DNA of 54,000 bases from a virus. The notes beneath the pieces were generated by a model. It was not told where the DNA came from. It was given only the letters and a program-made list of their open reading frames with translations, and made no database searches. Where the stretch lies: positions 1 through 54,000 of the IMG/VR virus record IMGVR_UViG_3300047316_000404; one strand, written 5' to 3'. A program made the translations under genes and the position numbers. Below, in pieces: positions 48,451-54,000 of this stretch. The first letter of the stretch is position 1, and the number at the start of each line of letters is the position of its first letter.

Positions 48451-50261
48451 GACAATACCACCATCGGGTCCAAATAGTAGGTCGTGCTCGGCTTGGCGGC
48501 CCGCACCCGCGCGTGCAGATAACCCGCCATGCCGGGCTGCGGCACGGACAGCGTGGCGGTGAGCTTGAACGGCAGCCAACCTGCACCACTGCCACCACCG
48601 TTCCACGTCGAACTGTCCGACGCCACCGCAGCATTCGCTGCCAGCAAATTCGATTTGGTCGTGCTGACGATCGTGCCAATCGGGGTCAGCGATGATCCGA
48701 GATACTCGATCTCCAACCAAATATCATCATTGTTCGGCAACGCACCCGCGTTAATCGTCCCGCACACCGTCACGACGATATTGGCGCCCGTCGTCGGGTT
48801 CCAGATGGCGTAGGGCTCGGCCTTGAACGGACGTAGCCATTGTGAATTGACCGTAGTAACGATCTTGCGGGACTGCGCCTGCCCAGTCGGGTCGGACGCA
48901 CCGCCAACGCGCGTGATCGCCGTCTCGGTCGTCTCGGTGCCCTCGTAGGCGTAGCGGGCAGATTTGTAGCCGGTGCCGCCGCTGTCGGAACGAACGAGCT
49001 GAATAGTCTGCCCGAAAGCCAGCGGCGTCGGGATCGTCATCGAGGCGTTGAGCTTGCAGTCCTTGATCAGCCAATTGCCCATCTCATAGCTGATCGGAAG
49101 CTGAATTAAGTTACCCGTCAATTGGCTGAGATCGAGCCCTTCCAAGATGACATTGCATAGACGTCCAGTTGCCGCTTGCCCGATGAAAGCCGTAGGAACC
49201 GCAGAGCCGCTTACCAGTACCGGACCGGTGTTTCGCCAGGAGAAATCCGTTACCCCGACTTCAAGGTAGTTGTTGACGTGGCCGAAGCTCACCGTGCAAT
49301 TATTCCAGATGACGACACCGGCAATAGTAGTGTTGAGCTGTATTGTCGTCGCCGTTGCTGCCGTGTTTGCAACCTTGAAAATACAGTTGTCGAAATAATA
49401 AAACGCGTTGCCGGGGGTAATTATAATAAACGAAGAGCCGGATGATTGACCTGCTCCGGCTATGAACGAGATACCGTAGATATAAATCGACCCGAGCGTC
49501 GAGTTGAAGGTCAGGCTCACTGCGCCGGTCGTCGATATCGTCGCAGTCGTCCGCAAATCCGTTGACGCAGGCGGATAGCTGCCGGAATGATTGTGGCAGA
49601 TGATCCGCCCCACGGTTGCAACGCTGAGGGTCGGAGCTATCGTGATCGCCGTCGCCTGCGACTCGGCGTGGTTGTCGCCGACGTAGATCGTGTTGCCGGC
49701 CGCAAACCAGGTCGTCACGCCAGCATTGCCCAGCCGCGCGTGCGGGGCTTGACCGCCAGTGAAGTTGCCCACCACACCAAGGCAAGTCCATGTGACCGTG
49801 CTGTCCGTCTGTGTTGTGCCAGCAGTGTTGTTCGCCCAAGCTGGCTCTGATGCGCCCGTGCTCCCCGCTGTGCTGCATATCCAGTAGCTCGCGCCGTTGT
49901 TGCGCTGGATGATCGCGCCCAGCGTGACGGCAGAGTTTATTGCTTTGGCCGCCGCCCAGGTCGGTGTGTTGGTCAGATCGCCATTGACCGCCGACGCGCC
50001 GGTGCATTCCTGCCACGTGGCGGTTCCGTCCGTCGTCTTGGCGCCACGGGTCAGCACCCAAGTCGCGTCGGTGACGTTCCCGGTCGTGCCCGCAGCGACA
50101 CAAACAAACACCCGCTCGCTACCGACCGCAGGGGCCGTGAACTGGCGGACCAATTGACCTGCTGCTACTGCGGCATTCTGCGGACGCTTAGCAACGGCGT
50201 AGTGACCGGTTGTTGATTGGTCACCTGCGTTGCAGTACCAGCACTGATCATAGAAGGCCAC
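48447..50261 (-). CDS. Beta-helix-like tail spike
   Basis: 604 residues. Repeating strand units rich in Thr, Ser, Asn and Gly with Asn ladders ([45 protein letters not shown]) fit a right-handed parallel beta-helix as in phage spikes. N-terminal [24 protein letters not shown] could be the virion-attachment part. Likely receptor-binding or polysaccharide-degrading; no catalytic motif seen. Confidence 0.7.
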   Translation of the reverse strand: MAFYDQCWYCNAGDQSTTGHYAVAKRPQNAAVAAGQLVRQFTAPAVGSERVFVCVAAGTTGNVTDATWVLTRGAKTTDGTATWQECTGASAVNGDLTNTPTWAAAKAINSAVTLGAIIQRNNGASYWICSTAGSTGASEPAWANNTAGTTQTDSTVTWTCLGVVGNFTGGQAPHARLGNAGVTTWFAAGNTIYVGDNHAESQATAITIAPTLSVATVGRIICHNHSGSYPPASTDLRTTATISTTGAVSLTFNSTLGSIYIYGISFIAGAGQSSGSSFIIITPGNAFYYFDNCIFKVANTAATATTIQLNTTIAGVVIWNNCTVSFGHVNNYLEVGVTDFSWRNTGPVLVSGSAVPTAFIGQAATGRLCNVILEGLDLSQLTGNLIQLPISYEMGNWLIKDCKLNASMTIPTPLAFGQTIQLVRSDSGGTGYKSARYAYEGTETTETAITRVGGASDPTGQAQSRKIVTTVNSQWLRPFKAEPYAIWNPTTGANIVVTVCGTINAGALPNNDDIWLEIEYLGSSLTPIGTIVSTTKSNLLAANAAVASDSSTWNGGGSGAGWLPFKLTATLSVPQPGMAGYLHARVRAAKPSTTYYLDPMVVLS

Positions 50262-50264
50262 AAC

Positions 50265-50585
50265 CTAACCCCTCATTCTCTGAACGAAATCCGCCATCGA
50301 CAGCGGCGGCGCGCCCTCCTGCGCTCTTATCCGGTTCTCATGGTCGTAGAGCACGGTCGTTTGCGGATCGGCTTGTGGTGGCGGTGGCTCTGGCTCCGGC
50401 ACCGGCTCTGGTTCCGGCGGCGGCGTGTAAACACCATCAATGTATGTTCCGCCGATTGCCATCGGCTCGCCCGTTTCCTCGACAAGGACATGACCTGCCG
50501 GCGGTTCCCATTGTGCCGGATCGTCCAGCACGATCCGATTGTCGATGATGCCGGTCGCTTGCTCGATTACGACATAGATGCCCAT
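50265..50585 (-). CDS. Tail-fibre accessory protein with Pro/Glu linker
   Basis: 106 residues. Beta-rich N-terminal domain (YVVIEQATGIIDNRIVLDD), a PEPEPVPEPEPPPP linker and a C-terminal helix (PPLSMADFVQRMRG). Resembles small fibre-assembly or fibre-cap proteins. Four bases upstream of the spike gene, so likely co-translated. Confidence 0.6.
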   Translation of the reverse strand: MGIYVVIEQATGIIDNRIVLDDPAQWEPPAGHVLVEETGEPMAIGGTYIDGVYTPPPEPEPVPEPEPPPPQADPQTTVLYDHENRIRAQEGAPPLSMADFVQRMRG

Positions 50586-50597
50586 GCGGCGCTGTCC

Positions 50598-51632
50598 CTA
50601 AAATTCCGTGATCATGACGACGCCGTTGCCGCCATTGCCGCCGCCGACGGCGCCGCTGGCTTGTCCGATCGAGCCACCGCTGCCGCCGCCGCCGGCGCCG
50701 AGGGCATTGAATCCGGTGGCAAATGTTGCAGTCCATTGCTGCTGCATGGCTCCCGGCCCCAGCAAACTATTGCCGCCGGCGCCTCCGGTGAAAACGGTGC
50801 CGCCCTGGGCTGCTTGAACGCCGAATTGCCCTGGACTGCCGGGGGCGGTGAAGTCCCCGACGCAGCCGGCCAGGACGGCGCCACCACCGGGAGCCAAGCC
50901 GCTGCCGTTCGATGGGGCGCCCTTGGCGACGCAGAGCACGCCGACGCTGCTATCGCCGCCGGCAGAGCCGGCGCTGTTCGTAGTGCCGGGGCCGCCGGTG
51001 CCGCCGCCGCCCACGGTAACGGCTTGTGAGGCGCCGATCTGGGCTGCGGTGCACAATCTACGTGCATATGCTCCTGATCCGCCGCCGCCGCCGATGTCAT
51101 TATAGCCGCTTTGCGCTGCGTAACCGTTGCCGCCGGCGCCGGCACCAACCATTTCGATGATGCAAGTGGTCATGCCAGCGGTAGGGGTGTAAGTGCCGCT
51201 GGCGTTGAACATTCTGATCGCCCGCACCGAGGGGTGGCTTGCGACTGCGGCCGTGACGAACGCGGTGCTCGCGGCCTGTGTTGTGTTGGTTGCGGGCGCT
51301 GCGGTCGGTACGGTTGGGGTTCCGGTCAAGGCCGGCGATGCGAGGGGCGCGCGAGATGTATCGCTTGGATGAACGTGATCCTCGCGCGAATAGGCAGTCG
51401 CCACACCAGGAGCGGCAATATTGTCCATAAGTGGATTGATACTACTTGGCGTCGACGGTCCTGTAGGACCAACAGAACCAGCTGCACCAGACGGCCCCGT
51501 CGATCCTGTAGGACCGGCCGGACCTCCACCAAGCGTTACCCACATGCCATGCGACGTAAACGTGTAGGTCACACCTAAAAACGTGTAGGTCTGGCCAATC
51601 GTCGGATTTGCTGGGAAATCGATGCTGGCCAT
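50598..51632 (-). CDS. Glycine-rich tail fibre with short collagen segment
   Basis: 344 residues from MASIDFPANPTIGQTYTFLG. The N-terminal 35 residues match the next collagen gene's start ([10 protein letters not shown]...) and form a probable virion-attachment domain. A short GPT stretch (about 40-60), a linker with DHVHPSDTSRAPLASPALTG, and a Gly-rich C-terminal fibre domain (GGGGGSGAYARRL, GGNGVVMITEF) typical of phage receptor-binding tips. Start overlaps the upstream stop (TGATG). Confidence 0.8.
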   Translation of the reverse strand: MASIDFPANPTIGQTYTFLGVTYTFTSHGMWVTLGGGPAGPTGSTGPSGAAGSVGPTGPSTPSSINPLMDNIAAPGVATAYSREDHVHPSDTSRAPLASPALTGTPTVPTAAPATNTTQAASTAFVTAAVASHPSVRAIRMFNASGTYTPTAGMTTCIIEMVGAGAGGNGYAAQSGYNDIGGGGGSGAYARRLCTAAQIGASQAVTVGGGGTGGPGTTNSAGSAGGDSSVGVLCVAKGAPSNGSGLAPGGGAVLAGCVGDFTAPGSPGQFGVQAAQGGTVFTGGAGGNSLLGPGAMQQQWTATFATGFNALGAGGGGSGGSIGQASGAVGGGNGGNGVVMITEF

Positions 51633-52243
51633 CACACCCACCATCCAGGACAAAGCAACGTCACTGCCGCCATTGGACCTGTCGATCCAACCGGTCCCGT
51701 CGGTCCAAGCGAACCAGCCGTTCCCGTTGCTCCTGCCATTCCAGTCGGCCCAGCCAACGACGGCGCCACCTGCACCCACTGCGAAGAGCTGGTAGTAGCA
51801 ACATAGACCGCCAGCACACCCCCCGTGAGATCATACCAGAAATAGCCCGGCGGCACCGACGTTGGTGGAGGTGGCACCGATGCGGTGTAACCAACTCCCA
51901 TTGCACCCGTAATTCCCGTCGATCCGGTAGGACCCGTGCTTCCAACTGCGCCTGGCGCACCGACACCTCCCGGCGACCCAGCAGCTCCCGTCGGACCTGT
52001 TGCGCCCGCGCCGCCCGTACCAGCCCCACCTGTGCCCGCCGGGCCGGCAGCTCCCGTCGGACCTGTCGGTCCCAATCCTCCAGGCCCGGTAGGACCTGAC
52101 ACACCAGTAGGACCGGAAGGCCCAGGCGGACCAGATGTCACCTGCACCACCCACACACCTCGTGATGTGTAGGTATAGGTCACGCTATTGTACGTGTAAG
52201 TCTGGCCAATGGATGGAGAGTTGGGGAAATCGATGTTAGCCAT
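51632..52243 (-). CDS. Collagen-like fibre protein with IDFP N-terminal domain
   Basis: 203 residues from [20 protein letters not shown], then GPT repeats, then a domain PGYFWYDLTGGVLAVYV and a closing LAGPTGMAG...GWWV. The C-terminal module is nearly the same as in the adjacent 270-residue collagen protein, so modules have been swapped between neighbours. Confidence 0.8.
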   Translation of the reverse strand: MANIDFPNSPSIGQTYTYNSVTYTYTSRGVWVVQVTSGPPGPSGPTGVSGPTGPGGLGPTGPTGAAGPAGTGGAGTGGAGATGPTGAAGSPGGVGAPGAVGSTGPTGSTGITGAMGVGYTASVPPPPTSVPPGYFWYDLTGGVLAVYVATTSSSQWVQVAPSLAGPTGMAGATGTAGSLGPTGPVGSTGPMAAVTLLCPGWWV

Positions 52244-53055
52244 CAGACCACCCACCCGCCCAAGAGCAACGTCACCGCCCCACCGCTACCGCCAATCCCA
52301 GCCGGCCCCGTCGGCCCAGCCAGCGGCGGCGCCACCTGCACCCACTGCGTGGAATTGCCATCGTCGACCCAGATCGACAGGATGCCGGTCGTCAGATCGT
52401 ACCAAAGATAGCCAGGCGTCGGCGATGCCGGCGGCGTGCTCGAGCCCGTGTAACCACCGCCGCCGCTGCCACCACCGCTTCCCGCGGCTCCTGTAGGGCC
52501 CGTGGCGCCAGTGTTGGCAGCCGATCCGCCAGGGCCCGCAGGACCTACCGGCCCTTGTGCTCCCGCCGACCCGGGAAGGCCCGTCGGCCCAATAGGACCC
52601 GTCGTACCAGCCGCACCCGCCGGCCCGGTCGCGCCCGTGTTGACGGCAGATCCAGAAACACCGGTTGGCCCAGTCTGACCCACGCGCCCTGTCGGACCAG
52701 TGGCGCCTGTCGCACCGGTCGCAGACGCCGTACCCGGCGCGCCCGTAGGGCCCGTAGAGCCCGTGAGCCCAAGCCCGCTGGCACCCGTGGCGCCCGTCGG
52801 CCCAAGCGTTCCAACACCCACCGGGCCCGTAACGCCGATCGATCCCGTCGGGCCTGTGATTGCTAGCCCGGTCGGCCCGATTGATCCGGTCGGTCCAGTG
52901 AACGCGCCTAGTCCGGTAGGCCCGGTAGCTGCCGCTCCAGTAGGGCCTGTCGGACCGGTGCCGCCTGTGGGACCACCAGCCGGGCCCGTATGCCCACCCA
53001 CGACCACAACGGGGCGTGTCGACACGATAGCCGGTTCGTTCTTTATAACCGCCAC
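52243..53055 (-). CDS. Collagen-like fibre protein
   Basis: 270 residues. N-terminus ends in [17 protein letters not shown], a module shared with the fibres at 47986 and 46680. Long GPT/GATGPT repeats, then [17 protein letters not shown] and a closing LAGPTGPAG...GGWVV. Probably trimeric. Start at 53055; ribosome-binding site weak (GGTGG). Confidence 0.8.
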   Translation of the reverse strand: MAVIKNEPAIVSTRPVVVVGGHTGPAGGPTGGTGPTGPTGAAATGPTGLGAFTGPTGSIGPTGLAITGPTGSIGVTGPVGVGTLGPTGATGASGLGLTGSTGPTGAPGTASATGATGATGPTGRVGQTGPTGVSGSAVNTGATGPAGAAGTTGPIGPTGLPGSAGAQGPVGPAGPGGSAANTGATGPTGAAGSGGGSGGGGYTGSSTPPASPTPGYLWYDLTTGILSIWVDDGNSTQWVQVAPPLAGPTGPAGIGGSGGAVTLLLGGWVV

Positions 53056-53067
53056 CGTGTCACCTCG

Positions 53068-53442
53068 TCAGGGGTACGTAATTCCTTGTACGATTTTTAC
53101 GGTTCCGTGCATGAACGGCCAACGGACCCCATAAGAATCAATCATCACGAGATCGTAGAAGTAAGTTCCAGGATCGAGACTGTCCTGGATGTCAGCAGCG
53201 GTTACGTTGAAGTGTATGACCCGCTGTACGACGTCATCGGTTATGATCCGCCCGTTGGCGGTCGTGAGCGACAGCAACGGTGTCTTGTCGTAAGCGTTCA
53301 GCTGCACGTCCATCTCAAATGTGCAGCCAGTAAGTGTCCACGTCAGATCGTCGGGATCGTCGAACTGGTAGGCGTCGCTCCAACTGCCGTTGTTGTCGAC
53401 GACCATGGGCTCATATGCCGAAGTAACGCTATGCTTGTTCAT
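53068..53442 (-). CDS. BppU/Ig-like small virion protein
   Basis: 124 residues. Starts near DNNGSWSDAYQFDD and carries strands DLTWTLTGCTFEMDVQL and GTYFYDLVMIDSYGVRWPFMHGTVKI, the pattern of small phage proteins with a beta-sandwich that sit between adaptor and fibre genes (BppU-N-like). Likely a fibre attachment or baseplate component. Confidence 0.6.
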   Translation of the reverse strand: MNKHSVTSAYEPMVVDNNGSWSDAYQFDDPDDLTWTLTGCTFEMDVQLNAYDKTPLLSLTTANGRIITDDVVQRVIHFNVTAADIQDSLDPGTYFYDLVMIDSYGVRWPFMHGTVKIVQGITYP

Positions 53443-53446
53443 GGCG

Positions 53447-54000
53447 CTATCTCAACGGCGTTGGTGTCGGATTGACGTTGTACGTGCTCATGCCGCGCTT
53501 CTGACCCGTCACCCGGAACTGCTGCGGATAGGCCCAGGCCTGCGAGCCAACGGTATTCGCCCGCATCATCGCCACCCGCGCCCGCGCGATCTTATCGCGG
53601 AACCTGGTCAGATGGAATTGCGCCAACGTAGGGTTGGAATAGCTCTGCCCCGGCTGCAGCATCATGTTGCCGAGAATGCCGTTGAGAATCGCCTGACCGT
53701 GCGCTGGCAGCACCCAATCCGGAATATGCGGCGGCACGCATTCCAGCGGATCGGTCACGTTCTTGACGACGATGGCCGTCATCGGCTGTGTGTTCGTATA
53801 CGGATAAAGAAAATGCACCGTCCCGATCACCGGCATGACCGCAGATTGCGGTACGTTGTTCTGATCCAGTACACCGTACAGCCGCAATATCCGGCCAGTC
53901 GACGGATGCAGCGGATAGTCCAGCAACTCCGGTATCACCGTTATGCCGATGTTCTCCTGCCAGCAATTCGAGTCATTGAAAAATTCATCCAGCACATCGA
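53447..54000 (-). CDS. Adaptor / tail-tube-like virion protein (N-terminus outside window)
   Basis: At least 184 residues, open to the right edge; an ATG at 53995 exists but the frame continues past it. Contains GYxxYPYTNTQP-like strands (GTVHFLYPYTNTQPM), ECVPPHIPDWVLPAHGQAILNGILGNM and a Thr/Arg-rich helical end (RDKIARARVAMMRAN). Resembles podoviral head-tail adaptor proteins by position and length. Unassigned. Confidence 0.5.
   Translation of the reverse strand, partial: DVLDEFFNDSNCWQENIGITVIPELLDYPLHPSTGRILRLYGVLDQNNVPQSAVMPVIGTVHFLYPYTNTQPMTAIVVKNVTDPLECVPPHIPDWVLPAHGQAILNGILGNMMLQPGQSYSNPTLAQFHLTRFRDKIARARVAMMRANTVGSQAWAYPQQFRVTGQKRGMSTYNVNPTPTPLR

Noticed and set aside
53035-53070. 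CTGACGA on the minus strand after a stop codon in the virion block.
   Set aside because: No GAAA box and no complementary stems upstream.

Overview
The window reads as most of a temperate, tailed double-stranded DNA phage or prophage of an alphaproteobacterium, probably Rhizobiales/Bradyrhizobium-like. The host guess rests on high GC, a parS-like site, a PEP-CTERM-type exported protein and phage small-protein families I associate with that order; it is inference. A P22-like portal, a very large ejection-type protein and a nozzle-like protein suggest podovirus morphology. Both ends are cut inside genes (an endolysin at the left, a virion protein at the right), and the major capsid gene is not in the window.

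Layout. 1-6.9 kb (minus): endolysin, holin-like protein, two glycosyltransferase-type proteins and the portal, interrupted by a plus-strand endonuclease VII-family homing-type gene. 6.9-10.3 kb (plus): terminase small-like protein, small proteins, large terminase and an HTH protein. 10.3-11.2 kb: a broken P63C-domain gene and a leader-like RNA region. 11.2-15.4 kb (minus): an operon of small accessory genes whose intergenic gaps hold three complete type II hammerhead ribozymes. 15.4-16.2 kb: non-coding DNA with an iteron-like cluster. 16.2-20 kb (minus): RepA-like ATPase, C5 cytosine methyltransferase, VRR-NUC nuclease and small proteins. 20-22.3 kb: regulators, with a CI-like repressor, a Cro-like protein and five 17-bp operators. 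22.3-27.8 kb (plus): YqaJ-type exonuclease, ParB-like protein, a candidate annealing protein and an exported PEP-CTERM-like protein, separated by five arrays of GGCNN pentamers. 27.9-31.5 kb (plus): small genes and a tyrosine integrase. 31.5-32.1 kb: parS-like site and probable attP neighbourhood. 32.1-54 kb (minus): virion genes, including collagen-like fibres, with a second inserted HNH gene.

How it works together. The CI/Cro switch and the integrase imply lysogeny. The repressor operators sit between the -35 and -10 of two outward promoters, one for the Cro-like gene and one for the recombination operon. The accessory operon is punctuated by ribozymes lying at or just after stop codons, each followed by a leader hairpin and a near-identical Shine-Dalgarno block, so its transcript should be cut into separately translated cistrons. 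The virion block carries several GPT-type collagen fibres with shared modules, and the two glycosyltransferase-type genes are candidates for decorating them. The strongest unusual signals are the hammerhead-punctuated operon, the GGCNN arrays, the duplicated terminase start and a YAxGGxV motif shared by many virion proteins.
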